DNA of 42,937 bases, taken from assembly GCA_964483775.1 (NCBI GenBank), contig CAZADA010000007.1, positions 1 to 42,937 on the forward strand, in the 5' to 3' direction. Below the pieces are notes generated by a model that saw only the letters and a program-made list of their open reading frames with translations, had not been told where the DNA came from and made no database searches. Shown piece after piece: positions 8,792-17,537 of the stretch; the stretch's first letter is position 1, and each line of letters opens with the position of its first letter. The translations under genes and the position numbers were made by a program. Source of the stretch: CAZADA01 sp964483775 (lineage in GTDB: Bacteria; Pseudomonadota; Alphaproteobacteria; Caulobacterales; Maricaulaceae).

Positions 8792-9517
8792 TCAGTCGGT
8801 CTGTAAGTTTGCGGCTGCGACGGGCCACACGCGGTCGGCCCCTAGCATCAGCGCGGCGGGGCGCTCACCCAAGACCGCCTCAAAGGCCGAATCACAAACG
8901 TTCAAACCGCCTGTGAACGCGCCCATGGCGGGCATGATCAGCCGATCACCCGCCACGGCGAAGCAGCGCCTGCGCACGGAGCGCCCTCGTCGACGAATCC
9001 GCGCGCAGGGATGCAAATGGCCCGCGATTTCGCCTTTGGCGGGGCCCTGGGTGGGTTCGTGGCGCAACACCAGCGCCCCCAGTCTGACCTCGGGCGCCGC
9101 ACGTCCACCCAGGTGTTTTGGGGGCGTGGGGTCGTGATTGCCTTCAACCCAAATCCAATCGGCGATCCCGGCGATGAGTGCGCGCAAGCGCTCGCGGTCC
9201 GTGTTGGCCATGCGTGCGTCAAGGGCTTGGTCGTGGAAACTGTCGCCCAGTGCGATGACGGTGCGAGGGGAAAAGGCTGCGATCGCGGTTTCGAGTTGAT
9301 CAAGCGTGGCGCGTGTGTCGTAAGGGGGCACAAATCCGGCCCCGCGCGCACAAAGACTGGCGCCCTTCTCCAGATGAAGATCGGAAACGATCAGGGTGTC
9401 GTGGCCAGGCGACCAGAGCGCCCCGCTGGCGTGCGGCGTCAGCGTGTGACCGAGGATCGACAGGCTCACGACCGTGTCATGCGCGGGGCTGGGTGATATG
9501 ACGGAGGCGGCGTTCAT
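8792..9517 (-). CDS. pdeM: Ligase-associated DNA damage response endonuclease PdeM (metallophosphoesterase)
   Basis: A calcineurin-like phosphoesterase of the small PdeM type. All metal-binding blocks are intact and in order: VSDLHLEKGASL (D-x-H), ALGDSFHD, WVEGNHDP and GEIAGHLHP. About 241 residues from the chosen start (MNAASVISPS), a little longer than the usual 220; an upstream Met at 9553 is also open. PdeM is the nuclease partner in the bacterial set of ATP-dependent ligase, Lhr-like helicase and MBL-fold exonuclease. Those three partners are all in this window (12773-15367, 16421-17455, 36838-38472) but none is adjacent. It ends 20 bp from the convergent DUF3429 gene, and its start faces the acetyltransferase gene at 9584. 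Confidence 0.92.
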   Translation of the reverse strand: MNAASVISPSPAHDTVVSLSILGHTLTPHASGALWSPGHDTLIVSDLHLEKGASLCARGAGFVPPYDTRATLDQLETAIAAFSPRTVIALGDSFHDQALDARMANTDRERLRALIAGIADWIWVEGNHDPTPPKHLGGRAAPEVRLGALVLRHEPTQGPAKGEIAGHLHPCARIRRRGRSVRRRCFAVAGDRLIMPAMGAFTGGLNVCDSAFEAVLGERPAALMLGADRVWPVAAANLQTD

Positions 9518-9583
9518 CGGTGGTAGGCTGACGCTGGCGCTGACACGGGTCAACGGCCGCCAGAGCGGCTTATGGGGACGATG

Positions 9584-10045
9584 ATGAACATTCGCGACGC
9601 CGTGGCCGCCGACCTTCCCAAGATCGTCGCCTTGCTGGCCGATGACCCGCTTGGCCGATCGCGCGAGGCGGCGGGTGACACCCTCGATGACCGCTATACG
9701 ACCGCATTTGCCGCGATCTTAGAGCAATGGGGCAACACGGTTTTGGTGGCGGTGGCCGGCGAGGGAGACGCCGTTGCGGGGTGCCTGCAACTGACGTTCA
9801 TCACCGGTCTGGCGCGCTCGGGCATGCTGCGGGCACAAATCGAGGGCGTGCGCGTGCAGCGCAATGTGCGGGGCGATGGGGTTGGGCGTTTGCTGGTCGA
9901 GGAGGCCATTGAGCGCGCCCGTCACGCCGGCTGCGGCTTGGTGCAGCTGACCACCGACCGCAGTCGCGAAGACGCCCACATTTTCTATGAGCGACTGGGT
10001 TTTGTGGCGAGCCATTGGGGGATGAAGCTCGCGCTAGAACCGTAG
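9584..10045 (+). CDS. GNAT-family N-acetyltransferase
   Basis: A small acetyl-CoA-dependent acetyltransferase of about 153 residues covering a single GNAT domain. The acetyl-CoA pyrophosphate loop is RVQRNVRGDGVGRLLVEEAI (R-x-x-G-x-G), and the C-terminal part THE DRSREDAHIFYERLGF is the common motif B/D with the Tyr that acts as acid. Three Met codons lie close together (9572, 9581, 9584). GGGGA at 9574-9578 best fits the start at 9584 (MNIRDAVAADLP). The substrate cannot be deduced. It overlaps the next, convergent acetyltransferase gene by 12 bp at the 3' ends. Confidence 0.85.
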   Translation: MNIRDAVAADLPKIVALLADDPLGRSREAAGDTLDDRYTTAFAAILEQWGNTVLVAVAGEGDAVAGCLQLTFITGLARSGMLRAQIEGVRVQRNVRGDGVGRLLVEEAIERARHAGCGLVQLTTDRSREDAHIFYERLGFVASHWGMKLALEP

Positions 10046-10516
10046 CTCGAGCCAGACATTGCAACGTTCGTACGGCGTGGCGCCCGGGTTGATCGCCTCG
10101 AACCCCAAGCTCTCATACAACCTCAAGGCAGGGGCGAGGACGGCGTTGGTCTCAATGTAAACCCGCCAGGCGCCCCGGGCGCGCGCGTGGTCGATGCACG
10201 CCTGGCACAGGGCGCGCGCGACGCCGCCACCGCGGGCGCTTTGGTCCACGGCCAGCTTGGCGAGTTCAAACCCGCCATCGTCCATCGCCTTGAGCGCAAC
10301 AACGCCAAGCACCTCGCCCGATTGTCCTTGGGCGACAAAAACGCGACCGCCCGACGTGACGAAATACGCCTGTGGGTCGCCGAGACTGAGCTCATCGCGT
10401 TCTTCAATTCTGAAGTATTCGCGAATCCACGCTTCGTTGAGTTGGCGAAAGGCCGATGCATGCTCTGGTTGAAAATCAACGATGGTGTACGCAGGTGCGG
10501 AATGATCTTGGTGCAT
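10034..10516 (-). CDS. GNAT-family N-acetyltransferase
   Basis: A second single-domain acetyltransferase, about 160 residues from MHQDHSAPAYTIVDFQ. An open extension to 10621 is Ser/Asn-rich, lies over the M13 peptidase promoter, and is rejected as coding. The acetyl-CoA loop is DQSARGGGVARALCQACIDH, followed by the IETNAVLAPALRLYESLGF block. Its N-terminal part (EAWIREYFRIEERD) resembles acetyltransferases annotated as YhfO- or ArgA-like small enzymes, but the substrate is unknown. It is tail-to-tail with the previous GNAT gene, sharing 12 bp, and the two sequences are too different to be a recent duplication. Confidence 0.84.
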   Translation of the reverse strand: MHQDHSAPAYTIVDFQPEHASAFRQLNEAWIREYFRIEERDELSLGDPQAYFVTSGGRVFVAQGQSGEVLGVVALKAMDDGGFELAKLAVDQSARGGGVARALCQACIDHARARGAWRVYIETNAVLAPALRLYESLGFEAINPGATPYERCNVWLELRF

Positions 10517-10620
10517 TAACAGTTTGTCATGAATGAGTGTTTTGGCGTTTGTGGAATTGACAGCCCGACTGGCGGCCTCCAACGATCGATTATGGGCTTC
10601 TAGGACGGAAGGGCTTTGCA

Positions 10621-12729
10621 ATGAAGTTTAAATTGTTGGCGGGCGCAGCTTCACTGGCTGTTGTCATGGGGTTAGCTGCGTGTACGAGCGTCAACCAGAC
10701 GGAATTCGCCGTGATCGGCGAAGGCGCCATGGCGGGATTTGTCGACCGCGCGGACGTCAATCCGAACATCACACCCCGCTTTGGCGAGGCCGGCCTGAAC
10801 ACCGAGGCCAGGAACCTCGACGTTGATCCGGGCGATGACTTCTTCGCCTACGCCAATGGCGCTTGGTATGAAGCCTTCGAGATCCCGGCCGAAGAAAGCA
10901 CCTATGGCGCCTTTACCAGCTTGCGCGATCTTTCCGAAGCGCGCACCCGGGTGATCATCGAAGACGCCGCTGCGGCGAACGCCCGTCAGGGCAGCAACGC
11001 GCAAAAGGTCGGCGACTTCTACAACAGCTTCATGGACACCGAGACCATTGAAGCCAAAGGCCTGACGCCGCTTCAAGGCGAACTCGATCGCATCGCCGCG
11101 CTGTCTTCGCATACCGAGGCGGTGGCGTTCGTCAACGACCCATCTGTGGCGACGATCGACGTTTGGGGCGGCGGCGTCACGCTCGACCAGAAAAACCCCG
11201 ACCAATACGTCTACGCGCTTGGTCAAGCCGGCCTCGGTTTGCCGGACCGCGACTATTATCTCGCAGACCGTTTTGCCGAGCAGAAAGCCGCATACGAAGC
11301 GCACATCGCTCGGATGATGGTGTTGACTGGCGTTGCGGACGCCGACGCGGCGTCCCAAGCGGCGGCCATTGTCGCACTGGAAACCCGCATCGCCGAGGCG
11401 CACTGGACGCGTGCGGAAAGCCGCGACACGACCCGCACCTATAATGAATACACTTTGGCGAGCTTGTCGGCGGCTGCGCCGGGATATGACTGGGCGGTCG
11501 GCTTTGAAGCCCAGGGCGTGGGCGATCCTGGCCGGATCATTGTGCGCCAAGACACCGCCATGCCGAAACTGGCTGAGATCTGGGCGGATACTGATCTTGA
11601 GACGCTCAAAGCCTGGTTCACCTATCACATGGTGGACAACCACGCGGCGTTCTTGCCCGCCGCTTTCGACGAGGAGAGCTTCTCGTTCTATGGCAAGGTG
11701 CTGGGCGGGCGTGAGGAACAACGCGAACGCTTCAGTCGCGGCGTCGGCCTGGTGAACGGCCGTCTCGGCGACGCCGTCGGCGAGCTCTATGTCGAACGGT
11801 ATTTCCCACCTGACTCCAAAGCCCAAATGGACGAGTTGGTTGAGAATCTGCGCGTCGCATACGGCGAGCGCATCGACGCCGTTGATTGGATGGGCGAGGA
11901 AACCAAAGCCGAAGCCCGTGAAAAGCTCGCTGCGTTTCGTCCGAAAGTCGGCTATCCGACCGAGTGGCGGGACTATTCGGACATGCAGATCACCGAAGGC
12001 GAACTGATTGGCAATATACGCGCCGCGCGTTTGTGGGCGCACCAAGACAACGTCAGCCGTCTGGGCAAGCCAACCAACAAAGACGAATGGTTCATGACGC
12101 CGCAAACGGTGAACGCCTATTACAATCCGGTGTTCAACGAGATCGTCTTCCCCGCCGCCATTCTGCAGCCGCCCTTCTTTGATCCCCTTGCGGATCCCGC
12201 CATCAATTACGGCGCCATTGGCGGCGTGATCGGCCATGAAATGGGCCACGGGTTTGATGACCAGGGCTCGCGCTACGACTCCGAAGGCGTGCTGCGCAAT
12301 TGGTGGACCGACGAGGACCGCACGCGCTTCCAGGAGCGCACGGCGAAACTGGTCGCCCAATACGATGGCTTCAGCCCGCTCGAAGGCTTCAATATCAACG
12401 GCCAATTGAGCCTTGGCGAAAACACCGCTGACCTGTCGGGTGTTGAAGTCGCCTACCGCGCCTATAAAATCTCGCTGAACGGCGAAGAAGCGCCCGTGAT
12501 CAACGGCCTGACCGGCGATCAACGCTTCTTTCTGTCGTGGGCGCAGGTTTGGCGCAGTAAGTATCGCGACGAAGCGCTGAAGCTGCAATTGGCGCGCGGT
12601 CCGCACAGTCCGCCCTACTACCGGGTCAACGGCGTCGTGCGGAATGTCGACGCTTGGTATGAGGCGTTTGGCGTCACCGAGGATGATGACCTCTATCTGC
12701 CGCCGGAAGAGCGCGTCAAAGTCTGGTAG
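10621..12729 (+). CDS. pepO: M13-family zinc metallopeptidase, lipoprotein (PepO/neprilysin type)
   Basis: A 702-residue envelope-anchored oligopeptidase. The N-terminus MKFKLLAGAASLAVVMGLAA is followed by Cys in a lipobox (LAAC), so it should be a lipid-anchored periplasmic or outer-membrane protein. The zinc site is complete: HEMGH with His539, Glu540 and His543, and the third ligand Glu600 in ENTADLSG. The C-terminal VNAYYNP, IGAIGGVIGHE-like and SPPYYRVNG segments are standard for the family. It cuts peptides smaller than about 40 residues in known homologues. It stands alone with its own upstream region and ends in a strong hairpin shared with the convergent helicase gene. Confidence 0.94.
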   Translation: MKFKLLAGAASLAVVMGLAACTSVNQTEFAVIGEGAMAGFVDRADVNPNITPRFGEAGLNTEARNLDVDPGDDFFAYANGAWYEAFEIPAEESTYGAFTSLRDLSEARTRVIIEDAAAANARQGSNAQKVGDFYNSFMDTETIEAKGLTPLQGELDRIAALSSHTEAVAFVNDPSVATIDVWGGGVTLDQKNPDQYVYALGQAGLGLPDRDYYLADRFAEQKAAYEAHIARMMVLTGVADADAASQAAAIVALETRIAEAHWTRAESRDTTRTYNEYTLASLSAAAPGYDWAVGFEAQGVGDPGRIIVRQDTAMPKLAEIWADTDLETLKAWFTYHMVDNHAAFLPAAFDEESFSFYGKVLGGREEQRERFSRGVGLVNGRLGDAVGELYVERYFPPDSKAQMDELVENLRVAYGERIDAVDWMGEETKAEAREKLAAFRPKVGYPTEWRDYSDMQITEGELIGNIRAARLWAHQDNVSRLGKPTNKDEWFMTPQTVNAYYNPVFNEIVFPAAILQPPFFDPLADPAINYGAIGGVIGHEMGHGFDDQGSRYDSEGVLRNWWTDEDRTRFQERTAKLVAQYDGFSPLEGFNINGQLSLGENTADLSGVEVAYRAYKISLNGEEAPVINGLTGDQRFFLSWAQVWRSKYRDEALKLQLARGPHSPPYYRVNGVVRNVDAWYEAFGVTEDDDLYLPPEERVKVW

Positions 12730-12737
12730 TTCTGACG

Positions 12738-12763
12738 GGGCGGCGAGGATTGGCTCGCCGCCC
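12738..12763. terminator. Strong hairpin between convergent genes
   Basis: GGGCGGCGAG, a GATTGG loop and CTCGCCGCCC form a perfect 10-bp stem 9 bases after the M13 peptidase stop and 10 bases from the helicase stop. It is placed to serve both convergent transcripts. No clear T-run follows on either side, so intrinsic termination is likely but not proven. Confidence 0.6.
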
Positions 12764-12772
12764 GCTCTGCAT

Positions 12773-15367
12773 TCAACTCATGGCGTCTTGGATGAGGTCG
12801 TTGGCGGCTTCAGCGAGCAGGGCTTCGGTGGCCGAGCCATGCACCGGTTCGCGGCCAATCTCGAGCATGACCGGCACGGCAAGCGGGCTGACTTTCGTTA
12901 GGTCGGCGTGCCGGATTTTGTCCTTGATGCGTTTGAGCCCCTCCCCCAAACGGCCAACGTCGAGCAAACCGCCGCTGGCGTCGCGCCAGGCGGCCTGCAT
13001 CATGATGTGCTCGGGTTCGTGTCGACGCAGCACGTCGTAGATGAGATCGGTGGAGATGGTCACCTGGCGCCCGGTTTTCTCGTGGCCCGGCATTCTGCGT
13101 TGCAGCAAGCCGGAAATCATCGCGCAATGGCGAAATGTGCGCTTCATCAGCATGCTCTCATGGATCCAAGCGTCGAGATCATCGCCGAGCATATCTTCGT
13201 GAAACAGCGTCGCCATCGGCAGGTCGCCCATGGGCTCCAGACCCCAGATCGACAGCGCATAGTCATTCGCGACAAAGCCGAGCGGTTTGCGACCGGCGCG
13301 CTCAAGCCGGCGGGTCAGCAACATGCCGAGGGTCTGGTGCGCCAGGCGGCCGTCAAACGGGTAGGCGACGAGATAGTGCTTGCCGCCGCGGGGAAAGGTC
13401 TCGACCAGCATGTCATCGGCCGCTGGGATGATCGAGCGCAGACGTTGCATCTCCAGCCATTCGCGAACCTGGTCCGGCATGGACGCCCAGAGCTGGGGCT
13501 CAGAGATCATGCGGCGCACGCGCGCGGCTAAAAAGGTTGAGAGCGGAAACTTGCCGCCTTGCCAGCTTGGCACTTTGGGCTCGGTGGCGGCGGCGTAGCG
13601 CACCAGCACGTCGGTTTCGGCGATGCCCTCAAACCGCAAGACCTGACCGGCAAAGATGAAGGTGTCCCCCGGCGTTAGCTGGTTGACGTACCATTCTTCA
13701 ATGCGTCCGATTTTGCGGCCGGCGCGGATCTGGCCGGTTCGGCTCGTCGCTGGCGCTTTGCGCCCGGTTTCCAGACGCATTTGCGGCTTGATCGCAGGCG
13801 CGCCTGGCGGACGCGACAGGGTGGGCGCATCCGCGTGACGCCGACCGGACACAAGGCGCACATCCAGCATCGGGTCCTCGATAATCGCGCCGACATTCAT
13901 GCGGTGGCGCTGGACCATCTCCTTGGTCCGTGGTCGCCACACCCCATCGCGCTTCACGATGCGCTGAAAGCGATCATAGGTGCGCAGCGCGTAGCCGCCG
14001 GTGGCCACAAGATCGACCACCCGCTCAAACATCTCCCACGACAGGTTCGCATACGGCGCAGCGGAGGTGATCTCGTCATAGAGCTGATCCTCGCGAAACG
14101 GTTCACCGCACGCTCGGCCCATAATGTGCTGGGCCAACACATCGAGCGCGCCGTCACGCAAGATCTCGCCATCAAGCTCATGGTCAGCGACGGCGCCTTG
14201 GGCGGCGAGGCACTCAAGCACCTCAAACCGGTTGGACGGCACCAGCACAGCGCGGCTCGCCTCATCCAGTCGGTGATTGGCCCGGCCAATGCGCTGGATC
14301 AGACGCGCGGCGCCCTTCGGCGCGCCCATCTGGATGACGAGATCCACATCGCCCCAATCAATGCCGAGATCGAGCGTGGAGGTGCACACAATCGCCCGCA
14401 GCGCGCCCTGTCCCATGGCCGCTTCGACCTTGCGGCGTTGCTCAACCGCTAAGGAGCCATGGTGCAAAGCGATGGGCAGATTGTCCTCATTGGCGTTCCA
14501 CAGGCCCTGAAAAGTCATTTCGGCCTGGCTGCGTGTGTTGACGAACACCAGAGCGGTCCGCGCGGTCTTGATCGCGGCGTAGACCTCCTCATAGGCGTGG
14601 CGGCCTGTGTGGCCGGACCAGGGGATGTGTTCCTTGCTGGCCAGGATATCCAGGTCGGCTTGGGCGCCGCCCTTGCCGCGAACAATGTGGGCCTGCTGCG
14701 AGTCGGCGCCCTGGGTTTGCGGGGCAAGCCATCGGGCGAGCGCGCGTTCATCATGCACGGTGGCGCTCAGACCAATGCGCCGATAGCCGGGCGCCCAGCG
14801 CTCCAGCGCTGACAGACCCAGGCACAGCAAATCGCCACGTTTTTGCGGCGCCATGGCGTGGGTTTCATCGATGATCACGGCCTTGAGGTCGCCGAAGAAC
14901 GCCTCGCCGTTTTCTTGGGCGATGAACAGCGCGAGTTGTTCGGGCGTCGTCAGCAGAATGTCAGGCGGTTTGGCGCGCTGGCGTTGGCGACGTGCGGGCG
15001 GCGTATCGCCTGTGCGCGCCTCGATGCGGATGGGCAAACCCATCTCGCTGCATGGCTGTTCGAGATTTCGACGCACGTCCACGGCCAGCGCCTTCAGCGG
15101 ACTGATGTAGAGCGTGTGGAGGGCGTGCGGGCGCTGAGCAGCCGGCCCATCAAAGGCGCTAATTGCTGCGTTGAGTTCGATGAGGCTCGGCAGAAAGCCG
15201 GCCAACGTCTTGCCGCCGCCGGTCGGTGCGATGAGCAAGCTGGAACAGCCCTGAGCCGCCGCATCGACGAGGGCGAGCTGGTGCGGGCGCGGCGTCCATC
15301 CGCGGCTCGCGAACCACGCGGCAAACGGTTCGGGCAGACCTGAGTTTGAGGCGAGCGACGGGCTCAT
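12773..15367 (-). CDS. lhr: Ligase-associated DNA damage response DEXH-box helicase (Lhr family)
   Basis: An 864-residue superfamily 2 helicase. Motif I is APTGGGKT with Lys53, motif Ia VDVRRNLEQ, motif II DETH at residues 167-170, motif IV-V TSTLDLGIDWGDVDLVIQ and motif VI QRIGRANHRLDEASR. The rest is the Lhr-type winged-helix and C-terminal region. The length fits the ligase-associated subgroup, which is shorter than full Lhr (about 1500 residues). It is thought to unwind damaged DNA for its partner nucleases and ligase. PdeM lies 3.3 kb away on the left, and the exonuclease 1 kb away, divergent, on the right. A SnoaL-like gene follows upstream and a hairpin separates them. Confidence 0.94.
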   Translation of the reverse strand: MSPSLASNSGLPEPFAAWFASRGWTPRPHQLALVDAAAQGCSSLLIAPTGGGKTLAGFLPSLIELNAAISAFDGPAAQRPHALHTLYISPLKALAVDVRRNLEQPCSEMGLPIRIEARTGDTPPARRQRQRAKPPDILLTTPEQLALFIAQENGEAFFGDLKAVIIDETHAMAPQKRGDLLCLGLSALERWAPGYRRIGLSATVHDERALARWLAPQTQGADSQQAHIVRGKGGAQADLDILASKEHIPWSGHTGRHAYEEVYAAIKTARTALVFVNTRSQAEMTFQGLWNANEDNLPIALHHGSLAVEQRRKVEAAMGQGALRAIVCTSTLDLGIDWGDVDLVIQMGAPKGAARLIQRIGRANHRLDEASRAVLVPSNRFEVLECLAAQGAVADHELDGEILRDGALDVLAQHIMGRACGEPFREDQLYDEITSAAPYANLSWEMFERVVDLVATGGYALRTYDRFQRIVKRDGVWRPRTKEMVQRHRMNVGAIIEDPMLDVRLVSGRRHADAPTLSRPPGAPAIKPQMRLETGRKAPATSRTGQIRAGRKIGRIEEWYVNQLTPGDTFIFAGQVLRFEGIAETDVLVRYAAATEPKVPSWQGGKFPLSTFLAARVRRMISEPQLWASMPDQVREWLEMQRLRSIIPAADDMLVETFPRGGKHYLVAYPFDGRLAHQTLGMLLTRRLERAGRKPLGFVANDYALSIWGLEPMGDLPMATLFHEDMLGDDLDAWIHESMLMKRTFRHCAMISGLLQRRMPGHEKTGRQVTISTDLIYDVLRRHEPEHIMMQAAWRDASGGLLDVGRLGEGLKRIKDKIRHADLTKVSPLAVPVMLEIGREPVHGSATEALLAEAANDLIQDAMS

Positions 15368-15419
15368 ACCTCACAGCGTGGCATACCAAGACCTCGATCG
15401 CGAAGCTTCAGCATGGAGA

Positions 15420-15437
15420 CGAGGGGCGGCCCCCTCG
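15420..15437. terminator. Hairpin between SnoaL-like gene and helicase
   Basis: CGAGGGG and CCCCTCG form a perfect 7-bp stem with a 4-base loop, 20 bases past the stop of the minus-strand SnoaL-like gene and 53 bases before the helicase start. Only TCTCC follows it on the minus strand, so it is at best a partial terminator. It could also sit in the helicase leader. Confidence 0.4.
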
Positions 15438-15456
15438 CCTCTGCTGTTTGGTCGCT

Positions 15457-16002
15457 TTACTGAGGATTGTAAGGCAGTGACGAGTGGTGCAGCACGATTT
15501 GCAGCTCGCCATTGTCATCACGCTGGTAACCGAAGGTGTATTCGACCTTGACTTCTTGACCAGCCGTCGTGGTGAAGAAGTAGTTGCCCATCGCCATGGC
15601 GGCGTCGCCGAACAACAACGTGCCTTCGTTTTCCCACCGCACATTGGTGTACGGTGCGATGGCGAAGCCGCCGTCTTCTTCAATGGAGCCGGTCACGAAG
15701 TAAGACAGGGCGCCATCAAAGTCGCCACGGAACTGTTCCTCGGCCGCCAGCGTCGGCTTGAAGAGGATTTCGCTGTCGCCATAAGCGTAGAAATTTTCAA
15801 TGTGCTCGCGCGCGGCCTGGGTGTAGTCGCCGCCCTCCGCGTAGACTTGGCCGATGGCGACAATGCCCTGGCCCCAACCGAGCTGGGCCGCTTCAACTTC
15901 GTCTGCGGTGATTGGATTTTGGTCTTGCGCGTTAACAGCCATGTTCGCGCATGCCGAAAGGCCAACCGCGCTTACGGTGGCCACAGCCAATGTCTTGATC
16001 AT
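15457..16002 (-). CDS. SnoaL/NTF2-like exported lipoprotein
   Basis: A 181-residue protein with signal MIKTLAVATVSAVGLSACAN, whose lipobox LSAC suggests a lipid anchor at Cys18. After the signal comes a small alpha+beta domain ending EYTFGYQRDDNGELQIVLHHSSLPY. The LHHSSLPY end and the GDYTQAAREHIENFYAYG start are typical of the SnoaL-like/CaMKII-association fold. Some databases carry such proteins under the misleading name phosphoribosyl-AMP cyclohydrolase; no cyclohydrolase motif is visible. The function is unknown; such domains bind small ligands or form oligomers. AAGGGACGG precedes the ATG. A TTGACA about 97 bp upstream has no matching -10 element. Confidence 0.8.
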   Translation of the reverse strand: MIKTLAVATVSAVGLSACANMAVNAQDQNPITADEVEAAQLGWGQGIVAIGQVYAEGGDYTQAAREHIENFYAYGDSEILFKPTLAAEEQFRGDFDGALSYFVTGSIEEDGGFAIAPYTNVRWENEGTLLFGDAAMAMGNYFFTTTAGQEVKVEYTFGYQRDDNGELQIVLHHSSLPYNPQ

Positions 16003-16420
16003 TACCGTCCCTTAGTTCCTGATGATTCGGCGATTCCCCCGCCACTTTTGATACATAGTGTCGCATCTCGTGATGACCAGTTGCGTCTCAAAAAATGCTG
16101 TCAAGACACTGACGTGCAAGACGTTTCTTCGGCCGATTGGCCACCCGAACGCATGACCAACGAGGCGTGTTCCCGCTTCGACGGTGGTCGGCTCGCGTAA
16201 GGGCGGGCCGGCGAAGACATGCGCGGGGGCCATCGGGCTCATCGAAGGTGGTCACCACGACGTCTCCGCTGTGCGGCGTAAGGCGCGCTAGCGCCACGGT
16301 TTCCGCTCCCAGTGCTGATCTCTCAGGTTGCTCGCGCTAGCCCTTTGACGCGACGGGCGGTAGGCCCTTGCTGGTGAACATCGCGGCGGCTAGGTGCTGC
16401 GCCGCGTGGCCGTGTGAGAG
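16003..16420. other. 418-bp divergent intergenic region
   Basis: This stretch separates the SnoaL-like gene from the exonuclease gene. I see no RNA gene or repeat family. A perfect 5-bp hairpin GGCGC-GCTA-GCGCC lies at 16282-16295. Minus-strand frames near 16140-16300 read protein-like (SPMAPAHVFAGPPLREP and, in another frame, SGDVVVTTFDEPDGP) with GC-rich third positions, so part of it may be a decayed gene. The evidence is weak. Confidence 0.4.
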
Positions 16421-17455
16421 ATGGTTGTGACGCCCACTGATGTTCTGCGCCCGACCCCGGCCGGGCTGTTTTGTCCGCCGGGCGACTTTTACATCGACCC
16501 GGTGCGAGCGGTGGATCGCGCTGTCATCACCCATGGTCACGCCGATCACGCGCGCGCCGGGCATGGCGGCGTGCTCGCAACAGCCGAGACGTTGGCCATT
16601 ATGGCGGTGCGCTATGGCGAGACGTTCGCGGGCTCAACGCAAGCGGTGGGGTTTGGCGAGACGGTGCGCTTGGACGGTGTTGAGGTCTCGCTGTTGCCGG
16701 CCGGGCATGTGCTCGGCTCGGCGCAAGTGGTGGTGTCCCACAAGGGTTTCACCATCGCGGTTTCCGGCGATTACAAGCGCCAGGCCGACCCGACATGCGC
16801 TGGGTTCGAAGTTCCAACTGCGGATGTTTACGTCACGGAGGCGACATTTGGCTTGCCGGTGTTTCGCCACCCCAAGGCGGCCGATGAGGTCGACAAACTG
16901 CTCGCCAGCGTCCAGCAATTTCCCGAGCGCGCCCATCTTGTCGGGGCCTATGCGCTGGGCAAAGCGCAACGCATCATCCGGCTGATCCGCGAGGCCGGCT
17001 ATGATGCGCCGATCTACATTCATGGCGCGATGGAGAAACTCTGCCAGCTCTATGAAGACCATGGCGTCGCGCTCGGCGATCTGCGGCCCGCGACCGTGCG
17101 AACGCAGGGCCAAGCGGGCGGCGCGAAGCGGGATTTCGCTGGGGCGATCGTGGTGGGGCCGCCGTCGGCCTTGTCCGATGTCTGGGCGCGGCGGTTTCCC
17201 GAGCCTGTGGCCTGTTTCGCCTCGGGCTGGATGCGCGTGCGCCAGCGGGCCAAGCAGCGCGGCGTAGAGCTGCCGCTCATCGTATCCGATCACGGCGATT
17301 GGGACGAGTTGACCCAGACCATTCGCGACGTGGGTCCTCAGGAGCTCTTGGTCACCCATGGGCGCGAAGATGCGCTGGTGCATTGGACACAGACCACCCT
17401 TGGGGTTGCAGCGCGCCCGCTCTCACTGGTTGGCTATGAGGATGAAGGGGAATGA
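16421..17455 (+). CDS. Ligase-associated DNA damage response exonuclease (metallo-beta-lactamase fold)
   Basis: A 344-residue MBL/beta-CASP-type nuclease. The metal motif is HGHADHARAGH (His38, His40, Asp42, His43). Further ligand regions are LLPAGHVLGSAQV and VSGDYKRQADP, and the C-terminal half has VGAYALGKAQRIIRLIREAG and VSDHGDWDELTQTI, typical of the family of exonucleases linked to bacterial ATP-dependent ligase. Its homologues are related to SNM1/Artemis and mRNA 3'-end nucleases. It reads away from the helicase gene and is followed after 82 bp by an unknown lipoprotein. It should process DNA ends before sealing by the ligase at 36838-38472. Confidence 0.93.
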   Translation: MVVTPTDVLRPTPAGLFCPPGDFYIDPVRAVDRAVITHGHADHARAGHGGVLATAETLAIMAVRYGETFAGSTQAVGFGETVRLDGVEVSLLPAGHVLGSAQVVVSHKGFTIAVSGDYKRQADPTCAGFEVPTADVYVTEATFGLPVFRHPKAADEVDKLLASVQQFPERAHLVGAYALGKAQRIIRLIREAGYDAPIYIHGAMEKLCQLYEDHGVALGDLRPATVRTQGQAGGAKRDFAGAIVVGPPSALSDVWARRFPEPVACFASGWMRVRQRAKQRGVELPLIVSDHGDWDELTQTIRDVGPQELLVTHGREDALVHWTQTTLGVAARPLSLVGYEDEGE

Positions 17456-17537
17456 CGCCTCACTTTGAGCACGGGCGCTCGCCATTGTCGCGCAATCGGG
17501 CGTATACGATGTGGTCGACACTGGAGGCGAAAAACGG

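Noticed and set aside
10557..10562. TTGACA as a -35 element of the M13 peptidase gene
   Set aside because: No -10-like hexamer is at the right distance.
10672..12606. 644-codon minus-strand frame inside the M13 peptidase gene
   Set aside because: It is the antisense shadow of a gene with an intact zinc site and lipobox. It has no ribosome site and is Arg/His-rich.
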